Assembly: GCF_017526105.1 (NCBI RefSeq)
Contig: NZ_CP071839.1
Location: 6,153,001 to 6,217,000 of the forward strand
Length of the DNA: 64,000 nucleotides
Reading direction: 5' to 3'
Origin: Streptomyces cyanogenus
GTDB lineage: Bacteria > Actinomycetota > Actinomycetes > Streptomycetales > Streptomycetaceae
The notes below the pieces were generated by a model. The model saw nothing but the letters and a program-made list of their open reading frames with translations, ran no database searches and had not been told where the DNA came from. Of the stretch, positions 51,679-60,032 are shown piece after piece; position 1 is the stretch's first letter, and the number at the start of each line of letters is the position of its first letter. The position numbers were made by a program, and so were the translations under genes.

Positions 51679-52634
51679 ACGTCCTCCCCCTTGCGCCGGA
51701 AGATCCACAACTGGGTCAGGGTGACCGCGAGGACCACCAGGAACAGCACGAAGGCGGCGGCGCTCGCGGTGCCCCAGTCGCCGTAGGAGAAGGCCTGACG
51801 GTACATCTCCAGCGCGGCCACGTCGGTCGCGTCACCCGGGCCGCCCTTGGTCATCACGATGATCAGCGCGAACGACTGCAGACCCGTCAGGAACTGGGTG
51901 ATGCACACGAACAGCAGGGACGGCCGCAGCAGCGGCAGTGTGATCCGGAAGAAGACGGTGACGGGGCCGGCACCGTCGAGCGCGGCGGCCTCGTAGTACG
52001 ACTCGGGGACGGCCTTCAGCCCGGCGGTCAGGACGAGGATCGCCGAGCCGAGCGAGGCCCAGGCCTGGACGACCACGACCGAGGGCAGCGCGGTGCCGGG
52101 GTCCGCGAGGAACGCCACCGAGCCGGCACCGAGGCCGTTGAGGACGCCGTTGACCAGGCCGCCCGGCTCGTACATGTACTTCCACACGTTGCCGACGGCG
52201 ACGACGGTCGTGACGATCGGCAGGAAGTACAGCGTGCGCCACAGCCCCTGGAAGCGCAGCCGCTCGATGCAGGTGGCGACGAGCAGCGAGCCGGCGAGCG
52301 CGAGGGCCACGGTGCCGAGCGCGAACAGCAGCGTGTTGGTGAGGATCGGGGTCAGGAACGTCGAGCCGGCCGCGAACAGGGCCGTGAAGTTGTCCGGGCC
52401 GACCGGGTCGATGCCGCCCAGGTCGAAACCGGTCCAGCGGGACATCGACAGCAGCAGCGCGAAGCCCAGCGGCAGGACCAGGAAGACCGCGAAGAACAGC
52501 AGCGTCGGCGCCAGGAACAGGTAGGCGACGACGCTCTGGCGGCGTCTGCGCCGGGTACGGCCGCCGGTGCCGGGGACCGCCGGCCGCGCGCCGTGCTCCG
52601 TCCGCCCGGTCGGCTCCGGCGCCAGGGTGTTCAC
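51675..52634 (-). CDS. Carbohydrate ABC transporter permease (MalF type)
   Basis: A 319-residue permease. After an Arg-rich start (GGRTRRRRRQSVVAYLFL) come six helices; the EAA loop is SYYEAAALDGAGPVTVFFRI. The GTG at 52634 overlaps the stop of the binding-protein gene as GTGA. Together with the MalG-type gene it forms the membrane channel. The missing ATPase is expected to be the shared MsiK type used by Streptomyces sugar importers (known for the family, not shown here). Confidence 0.92.
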   Translation of the reverse strand: MNTLAPEPTGRTEHGARPAVPGTGGRTRRRRRQSVVAYLFLAPTLLFFAVFLVLPLGFALLLSMSRWTGFDLGGIDPVGPDNFTALFAAGSTFLTPILTNTLLFALGTVALALAGSLLVATCIERLRFQGLWRTLYFLPIVTTVVAVGNVWKYMYEPGGLVNGVLNGLGAGSVAFLADPGTALPSVVVVQAWASLGSAILVLTAGLKAVPESYYEAAALDGAGPVTVFFRITLPLLRPSLLFVCITQFLTGLQSFALIIVMTKGGPGDATDVAALEMYRQAFSYGDWGTASAAAFVLFLVVLAVTLTQLWIFRRKGEDV

Positions 52635-53974
52635 CACGAGCGCGACACCTCCTGGTCGACCTGGCGGCGGATGGTGCGCAGGGCCTGGTCGACCGACTGC
52701 TGCCCCGTCCACATCGCCTCGATGTTCCTGCGCAGCAGGGACTTGGCCTGCTGCGCGCCCGGCCCGTTCGGCTCCGGCACCGCGTACGCCAGCGCGTCCA
52801 GGAACGGGCGCAGGTTCGGATCCCGGCCGGTGCCGCCCGCGCCGCCCCCGCCCAGCAGCGTGCGCATGTCGTCGGCGCGTCCGGTCAGCGAGCCGACCGA
52901 CACCTGCAGGGCGCTCATCCGGGTCGCCGACGCGCCCTTCACGGTCACTTTGCCGGTGTTCAGCCAGCGCAGGAACTCCCAGGCCTCGCGCGGGTGCCGG
53001 CTGGCCGTGTTGACCCCGAGCATGAAGCCGGTGCACAGCGTGGCACGCCGGTCGCCGGCCCGGGGGACGGGCACGGGCGCGACCCCGACGTCCCGGTAGT
53101 CGCGGCCCATCAGGGTCCTCAGGCTGCCCGACCACCAGCCGGCGCTGACCACCATGGCGACCCGCCCGGACGCGAACGCCTGGTAGACGTTGACGCCTGG
53201 ATCGCTCGCCCCCTCGGCCACGAGGCGGTGCTCCAGACCCAGCACGGCCCGGCCGGCCGGCGAGTCGATGGCGGTGCTCCGGCCGTCCTCGGAGACGAAC
53301 GTTCCGCCGGCCGCGTTGAGCAGGGCCAGGGTCTGGCCGACGGTGGTGGAGTCGTCGTAGGTCGACAGCCCGAACCCCTGGACCAGTGTGTTGCCGTACC
53401 GGTCCCGCCGGGTGGTGCGGTACGCCGTGTCCTCCAGCTCCCGCCAGGTGCGCGGCGGCCCCTCGACGCCGGCCGCGCGCAGCAGCCGCTTGTTGTAGTA
53501 CAGGGCGTACGTCTGCACCTCGGTCGGATAGCCGTAGACCGTGCCGCCCACCGACGCGGCGCCGACCGCCGCCTCGCCGTAGCCGCGCCGGATCTCCTCG
53601 GCGTGGTCGGGCGGCGCGGGCCGCAGGACGCCCGCCTGCACCAGCTGGCCGTTCCACAGGCAGTACGGGTGCAGGATGTCGGCGCCCTGGCCGGCGGCCT
53701 GCCGGACCATGAAGGTGGTCAGCAGGTCCGAGAACTCGACGGCCGTCGTCTCCACCCTGACCCGGTCGTGCGTGGCGTTCCACTCGTCGACCGGGCCCCG
53801 CAGCGCCTCCTTCAGCTCCCCGCTCGCGTAGTGGGAGAGCAGGGTGAGGACGATCGGATCCCCGGGCCGGCCCGTGCCCCGGTGCGGCCCGGCGCATCCG
53901 GACGCGAGCAGCGCCGAGGGGAGTGCCAGCGCGAAGTGACGGCGGCTCAGGCCGCCGCGGTGGGTCGGTCTCAT
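52631..53974 (-). CDS. Sugar ABC transporter substrate-binding lipoprotein
   Basis: A 447-residue lipoprotein with a twin-arginine signal (LSRRHFALALPSALLA) and lipobox ASGC. The mature part is a family 1 solute-binding protein: ILTLLSHYASGELK-like start, ILHPYCLWNGQLVQAGVLRP, YGYPTEVQTYALYYNKRLLR and ASRHPREAWEFLRWLNTGK. The ATG at 53974 overlaps the stop of the GNAT gene. The operon begins with a NamZ-type muramidase, so N-acetylmuramic acid or muropeptide sugars are a likely ligand. Confidence 0.9.
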   Translation of the reverse strand: MRPTHRGGLSRRHFALALPSALLASGCAGPHRGTGRPGDPIVLTLLSHYASGELKEALRGPVDEWNATHDRVRVETTAVEFSDLLTTFMVRQAAGQGADILHPYCLWNGQLVQAGVLRPAPPDHAEEIRRGYGEAAVGAASVGGTVYGYPTEVQTYALYYNKRLLRAAGVEGPPRTWRELEDTAYRTTRRDRYGNTLVQGFGLSTYDDSTTVGQTLALLNAAGGTFVSEDGRSTAIDSPAGRAVLGLEHRLVAEGASDPGVNVYQAFASGRVAMVVSAGWWSGSLRTLMGRDYRDVGVAPVPVPRAGDRRATLCTGFMLGVNTASRHPREAWEFLRWLNTGKVTVKGASATRMSALQVSVGSLTGRADDMRTLLGGGGAGGTGRDPNLRPFLDALAYAVPEPNGPGAQQAKSLLRRNIEAMWTGQQSVDQALRTIRRQVDQEVSRSW

Positions 53975-54951
53975 CGGGCGCCCTCCCGGCGCAGCACGCG
54001 GAACACCCGGGTCGTGCGGAAACCGGCCGTGCGGTACAGGTGGGCCGCGGGGGAGCGCTCGCCGGTCCACAGGAACCACGCCGAGTGCGCGCCGCGCGCC
54101 CGCATCCGCTCCAGGACCAGGTGGAGCAGGACCGTGCCGAGCCCGGTGCCGCGCATCTCCTCCAGCACGCCGAACGGGCCGAACCGCTCGTCCACCGACG
54201 CGTACGCGCCGTGCATCGCCCAGCCGGCCAGCCGGCCCGAGGGGTCCCGTACGACCACGATCCGGTCGAGCGGCGTGCCCGCGGCCAGACACTCCCGGAT
54301 CGCCCGCGCCCAGTCGGCGTTGAAGTGCCGGCCGGCGAGCGCCACGAGGTCCACCAGGTCGTCGTCGGAGGGGGTGGCGAACCGGTGGCCCCGCGCCGTC
54401 AGGTCGTCCAGGCGGCGTGCCACACCGTCGGGAACGCGGTAGCCGACCAGGGAGCGGTCCATCGCCGCCGCCTCGTACAGCGTGCGGAAGCCCAGGGACG
54501 CGAGGAGCCCGGCCGCTTCCGGGTACGCCTGCGCGTCCAGGCCGGGCAGGACGTAGTTCGGGGTGTACGAGGAGAAGTCCACCCGGGTGCGCCCGTGGCC
54601 GTGCAGCCAGTCGAGGGCCTCGGTCAGCAGCCGGCGGCCCAGTCCGCGCCCGCGGGTGTCCGGGTCCACGAAGAAGAACGGGATCCAGCCCTGCTCCGGC
54701 TCCAGGTCGGTGCCGGCCATCGGGGTCAGCCGGCGCACCGCGTAGGCGGCACCGACGACCCGGTCCCCGTCGACGGCGACCCGCAGCCCCTCCGGGTCGA
54801 AGTTGGCGTCGAGCAGCACCAGGGAGCGGAAGCGGTCCGCGGTGACGGCGTCGGCCGGCGCGCTGCGGCGCCACGCCTCCACCAGCCGCGGGCCGTCGCC
54901 CACGCGAAAGCCACGGATCCCGGCCTGGGATGTCGTCGTGCAAGCGGTCAT
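53971..54951 (-). CDS. Tandem GNAT-family acetyltransferase
   Basis: A 326-residue protein with two GNAT folds. The first has the acetyl-CoA loop VDPDTRGRGLGRRLLTEAL near residue 100; the second has EEMRGTGLGTVLLHLVLERM near 265. The two-domain layout with YTPNYVLPGLD between is known for several Streptomyces GNATs. It lies between the muramidase and transporter genes and may acetylate an amino sugar or peptide derived from the wall; this is inferred from context. ATG at 54951, 23 bases after the DUF1343 stop. Confidence 0.85.
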   Translation of the reverse strand: MTACTTTSQAGIRGFRVGDGPRLVEAWRRSAPADAVTADRFRSLVLLDANFDPEGLRVAVDGDRVVGAAYAVRRLTPMAGTDLEPEQGWIPFFFVDPDTRGRGLGRRLLTEALDWLHGHGRTRVDFSSYTPNYVLPGLDAQAYPEAAGLLASLGFRTLYEAAAMDRSLVGYRVPDGVARRLDDLTARGHRFATPSDDDLVDLVALAGRHFNADWARAIRECLAAGTPLDRIVVVRDPSGRLAGWAMHGAYASVDERFGPFGVLEEMRGTGLGTVLLHLVLERMRARGAHSAWFLWTGERSPAAHLYRTAGFRTTRVFRVLRREGAR

Positions 54952-54974
54952 CGACGGGGGCGTCCTTCCCGGTC

Positions 54975-56159
54975 TCAGGGGTAGAGCAGCACGTCGTCGC
55001 CGGCCCACCGGCCCGGCGGTGCCGGCGGATCGCACAGCGGCAGCGGGTCCTGGCCCGCGTCGATCGCGCGTCGCAGCCGGTCGGACCCCCACAGCAGGTC
55101 GACGAAGTGCCGCTCGCCGCTCTCCGCGGGCCGCTGCCAGGCGAAGTCGTCCGGGTACAGCCGGCGCAGCGTGGCGAGCATCGCGACGCCGGTGCGTACG
55201 GGGGCGAAGGCCGCGCGGTCGGTCAGGTGCAACTGGACCCCGCGCAGCGGCCGTCCGGCGTACCGGTGGAAGGCCGGTACGAACGACAGCTCACGGAAGC
55301 GCACTCCCGGCAGGGCCAGTTCGGCGAGCGCGGGCGCGAACCGGGCGTCGAGGTAGGGGGCCCCGACGATCTCGAAGGGCTGCGTGGTGCCACGGCCCTC
55401 GGAGAGGTTCGTGCCCTCGAACAGACAGGTGCCGGGGTAGACGGCGGCCGTGGTGGGCGTCGGCATGTTCGGCGAGGGTGCGACCCACGGCAGGCCGGTG
55501 GCCTCCGCGGTCATGGCGCGCCGCCAGCCGGCCGCCTCGATCACCGTCAGTTCGGCGGCCCCGCCCGCGCATCGGGGCACGGCCCGGGCGTTGAGCCACC
55601 GGGCGAGTTCACCGCAGGTCAGGCCGTGCCGGGCGGGGATCGGCGCCCGCCCGACGAAGCTCGCCCAGGCCGGGTCGAGCGGCGGGCCCTCGCTGGCGAG
55701 TCCGCCCAGCGGGTTGGGCCGGTCGGCGACCACGAACCGTACGCCCGTCCGGGCCGCCGAGACCATCAGGTCGAACATGGTCCACACGTAGGTGTAGAAC
55801 CTCGCCCCGATGGCCTGCAGGTCGTACACCAGGGCGTCGACGCCGCTGTCGATCAGCAGTTCGTCGAGGCGCTCGCCGTCGCACCGGTAGGTGTCGTGGA
55901 CCGGCAGCCCGGTGGCGGGGTCGGTCCGGGCGGCCTCGCTCTCGCCGGCCTGGCCGGTGCCGTGCAGCCCGTGCTCGGGACCGAACAGGGCGACCAGCCG
56001 CGCGCCGGCCTCCAGCAGCGCGGGTGCGGCCCGGCGCAGGCCGGGCAGGACGCCGGTGTGGTTGGTCACCAGCCCGAGCCGGCCGGGGCCGGCGAGCGAG
56101 GGGGCCGCATGCAGCCGTGCGATCCCGGGCGTCACCGCGACGCGGCCGTCCGTGCCCAT
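54975..56159 (-). CDS. DUF1343/NamZ-type exo-beta-N-acetylmuramidase-like protein
   Basis: A 394-residue protein of the DUF1343 family, members of which (NamZ) remove N-acetylmuramic acid from the end of peptidoglycan chains. Conserved parts are LVTNHTGVLP, VALFGPEHGLHG, DALVYDLQAIGARFYTY-like core, VADRPNPLGG and CLFEGTNLSEGRGTT. No signal peptide is seen at the chosen ATG (56159), so it would act in the cytoplasm on imported fragments, or an export signal is missed. First gene of the operon with the GNAT protein and sugar importer. Confidence 0.88.
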   Translation of the reverse strand: MGTDGRVAVTPGIARLHAAPSLAGPGRLGLVTNHTGVLPGLRRAAPALLEAGARLVALFGPEHGLHGTGQAGESEAARTDPATGLPVHDTYRCDGERLDELLIDSGVDALVYDLQAIGARFYTYVWTMFDLMVSAARTGVRFVVADRPNPLGGLASEGPPLDPAWASFVGRAPIPARHGLTCGELARWLNARAVPRCAGGAAELTVIEAAGWRRAMTAEATGLPWVAPSPNMPTPTTAAVYPGTCLFEGTNLSEGRGTTQPFEIVGAPYLDARFAPALAELALPGVRFRELSFVPAFHRYAGRPLRGVQLHLTDRAAFAPVRTGVAMLATLRRLYPDDFAWQRPAESGERHFVDLLWGSDRLRRAIDAGQDPLPLCDPPAPPGRWAGDDVLLYP

Positions 56160-56312
56160 GCCCTGCCCCCGTCTGCCGGTGACCTCTCGAAGCGGTGGGG
56201 GGAATTTACTGGCATGTCCGGCAATTTCGCAATGATGACGGGCCCTTCGGGGCGAGCGGCCGCGTCGGCCGCGCCCGCCGGTCACTCGGAGCCCGCCCCC
56301 GAGAGGGCGGTT

Positions 56313-56341
56313 TTGAACATGTTCAATTCCAGGCGTAGGCT
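56313..56341 (+). promoter_or_regulatory. Promoter with palindromic operator upstream of the small membrane protein
   Basis: TTGAAC (56313-56318) and TAGGCT (56336-56341) with a 17-base spacer form a good promoter. The -35 box is part of the perfect 14-bp palindrome TTGAACATGTTCAA at 56313-56326, an evident repressor site. Transcription would start about at the ATG (56348), making the mRNA leaderless. The palindrome is 154 bases from the start of the NamZ gene on the other strand, so it could influence both. Confidence 0.6.
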
Positions 56342-56347
56342 CCTGCC

Positions 56348-56878
56348 ATGAGCGACAGAGCCGCCCTGCTCAAGGGCATCCGTGTCTGGCTGGCCCTCTT
56401 CGTCGTGTGCCTCGTCCTGAGCGGGGCCACCGCCTTCCCGCTGGTCCACGAACTGCGCTGGACGGACGAGGCGTTGCGGGCACTGTCCGTCCCGGACCAC
56501 CTGCCCGGACTGACGGCGTGGATCTCCCGGGTGCGGGACGGCCTGGACACGGTCGACGCCGCGTACCCCTTCGTCCTGTACGGCACCGACTGGCTGGCCT
56601 TCGCGCACCTCGTCATCGCGGTCGCGTTCTACGGCCCCTACCGCGACCCCGTCCGCAACATCTGGGTGGTCGAGTTCGGGATGATCGCCTGCGCGGGGAT
56701 CATCCCGCTCGCCCTCGTCTGCGGACCCGTCCGCGGGATCCCGTTCTGGTGGAGCGTCATCGACATGTCGTTCGGGGTCTTCGGCGTCGTCCCGCTGTAC
56801 GTCGTACGGAGGAAGATCAAGCGGCTGGAGGCGCTCGGTGCGGCGTCCGCGCACCCGGCCGTCGCCGTGTCGGGCTGA
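56348..56878 (+). CDS. Four-helix membrane protein, function unknown
   Basis: A 176-residue integral membrane protein with about four helices (LALFVVCLVLSGATAFPL, LAFAHLVIAVAFYG, EFGMIACAGIIPLALVCG, VFGVVPLYVV) and short charged ends. Two Trp-rich loops. No named family is recognised, though such proteins recur in Streptomyces. The ATG has no ribosome binding site but stands at the expected transcription start of the promoter at 56313. Likely under a dedicated repressor. Confidence 0.75.
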   Translation: MSDRAALLKGIRVWLALFVVCLVLSGATAFPLVHELRWTDEALRALSVPDHLPGLTAWISRVRDGLDTVDAAYPFVLYGTDWLAFAHLVIAVAFYGPYRDPVRNIWVVEFGMIACAGIIPLALVCGPVRGIPFWWSVIDMSFGVFGVVPLYVVRRKIKRLEALGAASAHPAVAVSG

Positions 56879-56897
56879 ACCCGGTCGTACGGCCCGG

Positions 56898-56915
56898 CGC
56901 ACGGACCCCCGTGCG
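56898..56915. terminator. Small bidirectional hairpin between convergent genes
   Basis: CGCACGG at 56898-56904 and CCGTGCG at 56909-56915 form a 7-bp stem with a four-base loop, between the stop at 56878 and the reverse-strand stop at 56916. Confidence 0.55.
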
Positions 56916-58052
56916 TCAGCGGTTGAACGCGGGGTACGCGAAGCGCTGGGCGATGGCGAGGCCGTCGCCCTTCGCGTCCGTGGAGTCGACCGAGTAGACC
57001 AGGGTGCGGGACAGATCCCGGGTCGCGGCGATCACGGTCGCGTACCCCGGCCGCGAACCGGTCTTGCCCCAGATCACCTTGCCGTTCACCTCGAACCGCT
57101 CCAGCGCCGCGCCGTACCGCGCCCCGGGCACGTCCGGCAGCGTGAACATCTCCTGCAGCTGCGGCTCGGGCACCACCCGGCCGCCGAACAGCCCCACCAG
57201 CAGCCGCTCCAGATCGGCGGTGGTCGAGATCAGGTCACCGGCCGCCCAGCGGTCGGACATGTTCCAGTCGGTCACGTCGACCAGCTTGCCGTCGATCCAG
57301 TCGTACCCCCGGTTGTGCGGCCCGTGGATCCGGGGGTCGGCGCCGGCCGGGAAGGAGCTGTGGCGCATGCCGAGCGGCCGGAAGACGCGCACCGCGGCCT
57401 GGTGCGCGTACGAGTCGCCGGTCACCTTCTCGACGAGCATGCCGAGCACGGTGTAGTGGATGTTGTCGTAGCTCTGCCGCGTGCCCGGCGCGTACGCCGG
57501 ACCCTCCGCCACGGAGGCCGCCACGACCTGCCGGGGCGTCAGCGTCTCGAAGCGGTGCGGATAGCCGTCCTCCACGGTGTCGCCGAGGGACGGACCCGAG
57601 CGCAGACCGCTGGTGTAGTTCAGCAACTGCCGTACGGTGATCGGTTCGAAGTCCTCGGTGAGCAGGCCCGGCAGATACTGCTGCACGGTGCCGTCGAGGT
57701 CGATCCGGCCCTCTGCGGCCAGTTGCAGCACGATCGACGCGGTCACCACCTTCGTCACCGAACCGGCCCGGAACCGCCCGTTCTCCAGGGCCGGCGCCCC
57801 GGTCCGGACGTCGCGCACGCCGGCCGTCCCGCGCCAGGTCCCGTCGCCGCCGACGCGGAGCAGCGCCGCGGTGGCGTCGTGGTCGGGCAGCCCGGCGATC
57901 GCGGCGGCGAGGGCCTCGGTGTCCGGGCCCGCCGTGGCCCGGACGGACGCCGGGGCAGCGGGTGCGGCGAACGCGGGTGCGGCCAGCGGGCCGGCGGCCA
58001 GCGCGGTCACGACGACGGTGGCCAGGAGGACGGAACGGCGGGTGGGACGCAT
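56916..58052 (-). CDS. Secreted serine hydrolase, class C beta-lactamase/DD-peptidase family
   Basis: A 378-residue exported protein with a signal peptide (SVLLATVVVTALAAGPL, cut after AFA). Catalytic motifs are S98-V-T-K101, Y195-D-N197 and a KTG triad in VIWGKTGSRPGY. It resembles the Streptomyces R61-type D-Ala-D-Ala carboxypeptidase family. Substrate may be a wall peptide or an ester; not decidable. The ATG follows AAGGAG on its strand. Confidence 0.9.
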   Translation of the reverse strand: MRPTRRSVLLATVVVTALAAGPLAAPAFAAPAAPASVRATAGPDTEALAAAIAGLPDHDATAALLRVGGDGTWRGTAGVRDVRTGAPALENGRFRAGSVTKVVTASIVLQLAAEGRIDLDGTVQQYLPGLLTEDFEPITVRQLLNYTSGLRSGPSLGDTVEDGYPHRFETLTPRQVVAASVAEGPAYAPGTRQSYDNIHYTVLGMLVEKVTGDSYAHQAAVRVFRPLGMRHSSFPAGADPRIHGPHNRGYDWIDGKLVDVTDWNMSDRWAAGDLISTTADLERLLVGLFGGRVVPEPQLQEMFTLPDVPGARYGAALERFEVNGKVIWGKTGSRPGYATVIAATRDLSRTLVYSVDSTDAKGDGLAIAQRFAYPAFNR

Positions 58053-58223
58053 CAGGGCTCCTTGAGACGTTCGGTGCCGGAGGAGGTTTCGTGATCATCC
58101 TCAGGCGCCGGGGGCGCGATGCGGATCCTCACCGAGGAGGGCGTACGACCCTTGCGCAGCCCCGACCAACCGGGCGCCGATCTGGGGGAGTTGTCCGGGA
58201 CAGCCCCTACGGGTGACCGCGGT

Positions 58224-58583
58224 TCAGCGGTCGCGGGTGTAGTGCTCCTGCGCGGCCATCACCTCGTCGCCGTGCTCGAACGCCCAGGCACCGAAGGCGT
58301 CGATCGGCGCGAGCAACGTCCGGCCCAGCGGGGTGAGTCCGTACTCCACGCGGGGTGGCGAGCCGCCGTAGGACCGCCGTTCCACCAGGCCGTTGAACTC
58401 CAGCCGGCGCAGGGTCTCGGTCAGCACCTTCTGGCTGATCCCGCCGATCCGTTCCCGCAGCGCCCCCGGCCGCCGCGGGCCGTCCCTGAGGGCCCACAGC
58501 ACCACCGAGTTCCAGGTGTTGGCGAGCAGGTCGAAGGCGAGCCGGGCCCGGCAGTCGGCGAGGAAGGCGTGGTCGTCGGTCAC
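58224..58583 (-). CDS. HxlR family transcriptional regulator
   Basis: A 119-residue winged-helix regulator: FDLLANTWNSVVLWALRDGP, LRERIGGISQKVLTETLRRL and LVERRSYGGSPPRVEYGLTP are the hallmark HxlR pieces. One cysteine (ADCRARL, residue 11) stands where redox- or aldehyde-sensing HxlR proteins have theirs. The start is GTG. It is divergent from the oxidoreductase gene, 71 bases apart, and most likely represses it. Confidence 0.92.
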   Translation of the reverse strand: MTDDHAFLADCRARLAFDLLANTWNSVVLWALRDGPRRPGALRERIGGISQKVLTETLRRLEFNGLVERRSYGGSPPRVEYGLTPLGRTLLAPIDAFGAWAFEHGDEVMAAQEHYTRDR

Positions 58584-58654
58584 ACACCGAATGGTGCCCG
58601 AGCGGCTTCCTACTGTCGTGTCCGTATCCGACGAGCCCGCAGAGGGGAGACGTT

Positions 58655-59317
58655 GTGCGCATAGGGATTCTCGGCACCGGGTCGATGGCGCGGGCGCTGG
58701 GCGAGCAGTGGGAACGGGCCGGGCACACGGTGCTCGCCGGCAGCCGCACGCGGGGCGACGTGCGCGCCGCGGCCGAGCACGGCCGCGACGCGGTGCTGCT
58801 GGCCGTGCCGCACACGGCGGCCGTGGACCTGGTCACCGGGCTGGGCGACGCCCTGCGCGGCCGGGTGCTGATCGACTGCACCAACGCGGTGGGCCCGGGC
58901 TTCGCCCTGCTCACGGCCGGGGGCCCGGCGGCGGCCGAGCGCGTCGCCGCCGCCGCGCCCACCGCCCGCGTGGTCAAGGCTTTCAACCTGTGCCACGAGA
59001 GCGTCTGGCGGCTCACCCCGCCCGTCTTCGCCGGCCGCCCGCTCGCCGTCCCGCTGTGCGGGGACGACGAGGAGGCGCTGACGGTCGTACGACGGCTCGT
59101 CCGCGACCTGGGCTGCGTGCCGCTGCACGCCGGCGGGCTGGACCGGGCCGGGCTGCTGGAGGCGACGGCCGCGCTGCTGATCCGCCTGTGGGTGGGCGAG
59201 GGCGCGGACGCCCAGGCGATCGCACCCCCGCTGGAACACTCCGGGGTCCAGGGCCTGTCTGACAATTCCCGTCTGCCGCCCTTCGGGCGACGACGCGAAT
59301 TGTCGGACAGGCCCTAG
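58655..59317 (+). CDS. NADPH-dependent F420 reductase-like oxidoreductase
   Basis: A 220-residue Rossmann protein: MRIGILGTGSMARALGEQWE binds NADP, followed by DAVLLAVPHTAAVDLV, VLIDCTNAVGPGF and VKAFNLCHESVW. It resembles the NADPH:F420 oxidoreductase-like family. GTG start with AGAGGGG upstream. The last 22 or so codons, from about 59250, are encoded by the hairpin element described at 59250-59315, so the natural C-terminus was replaced. Divergent from the HxlR gene, its probable regulator. Confidence 0.85.
   Translation: MRIGILGTGSMARALGEQWERAGHTVLAGSRTRGDVRAAAEHGRDAVLLAVPHTAAVDLVTGLGDALRGRVLIDCTNAVGPGFALLTAGGPAAAERVAAAAPTARVVKAFNLCHESVWRLTPPVFAGRPLAVPLCGDDEEALTVVRRLVRDLGCVPLHAGGLDRAGLLEATAALLIRLWVGEGADAQAIAPPLEHSGVQGLSDNSRLPPFGRRRELSDRP
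59250..59315. mobile_element. 66-bp MITE-like hairpin element at a convergent gene end
   Basis: AGGGCCTGTCTGACAATTC at 59250-59268 is the inverted repeat of GAATTGTCGGACAGGCCCT at 59297-59315, with one mismatch in 19. The middle folds as CGCCC-TTCG-GGCG. The whole unit can form a long hairpin. It supplies the end of the oxidoreductase gene, and its right edge meets CTAG (59314-59317), in which both convergent genes have their TAG stops. No target-site duplication is obvious. It may be a miniature inverted-repeat element or a bidirectional terminator. Confidence 0.55.
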
Positions 59318-60012
59318 GCGGGGTTCCCGTCCGCGGTGCGCAGGGCGTGCAGGACGTCGACCCGGTTCGTCGTGACCGAGTCGACGCCCAGGTCCAGCAG
59401 CCGGCTCATGGAGCGGCGGGTGTCCGGGGTCCACACCGACAGCAGCAGGCCGTCGTGGTGGACGCGGGCCGCCAGCTCCCGGCTCACCAGGGGAAAGCGG
59501 TAGTTGAGCCAGCGCGGGCGGATGGCGGCCAGCAGCGCGGGCCGGGGCGGGGCCAGGGTCGTCCAGGTCAGGGCGATCTCGGCGGCCGGGTCGGCGGCGC
59601 GGACGGCGAGCATCGCCTCGGCGTGCGCGCAGTAGTAGACGCGGTCCCCGGCCCCGCTCTGCCGGACCACGTCCAAGGTCCGCTCGACCGTACGACGGCC
59701 GACCGGCCCGCACAGGTCCACCATCACCCTGCTGTCCCCGGTCGCGGCCAGCGCCTCCGCCAGCGTCGGCACGCCGCCCGCCGTGAGCCCGCGCAGCTCA
59801 TCGGCGGACAGCGCGCCCAGCGGCCGGTCGACCTCCCACAGCCGGCGCAGCGTGTCGTCGTGCAGCAGCACGGGCACGCCGTCACGGGTGAGCCGGACGT
59901 CGACCTCGACGGCGTCCGCGCCCCGGTCGAGCGCGGACCGCAGTGAGTCGACGGTGTTCTCGCGGAAACGGTAGGGGTCGCCGCGGTGGGCCACGGCGGT
60001 CACGGTCTGCAT
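59314..60012 (-). CDS. Glycerophosphodiester phosphodiesterase family protein
   Basis: A 232-residue cytoplasmic GDPD-type phosphodiesterase. Conserved: VAHRGDPYRFRENTVDSLRS with the catalytic His and the E of ADAVEVDVRLTRDGVPVLLHDDTL with E, D and H. It would split glycerophosphodiesters to glycerol-3-phosphate. The ATG at 60012 follows GGGGG; another ATG three codons upstream is possible. It begins 20 bases after the deaminase-like gene and is probably co-transcribed. The stop overlaps the convergent gene at CTAG. Confidence 0.9.
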   Translation of the reverse strand: MQTVTAVAHRGDPYRFRENTVDSLRSALDRGADAVEVDVRLTRDGVPVLLHDDTLRRLWEVDRPLGALSADELRGLTAGGVPTLAEALAATGDSRVMVDLCGPVGRRTVERTLDVVRQSGAGDRVYYCAHAEAMLAVRAADPAAEIALTWTTLAPPRPALLAAIRPRWLNYRFPLVSRELAARVHHDGLLLSVWTPDTRRSMSRLLDLGVDSVTTNRVDVLHALRTADGNPA

Positions 60013-60032
60013 GGCCCCCATTGTGCTGGGTG

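Noticed and set aside
56313..56326. A LexA SOS box
   Set aside because: GAAC and GTTC are separated by two bases here; the usual box has four. The downstream gene is not a repair gene.
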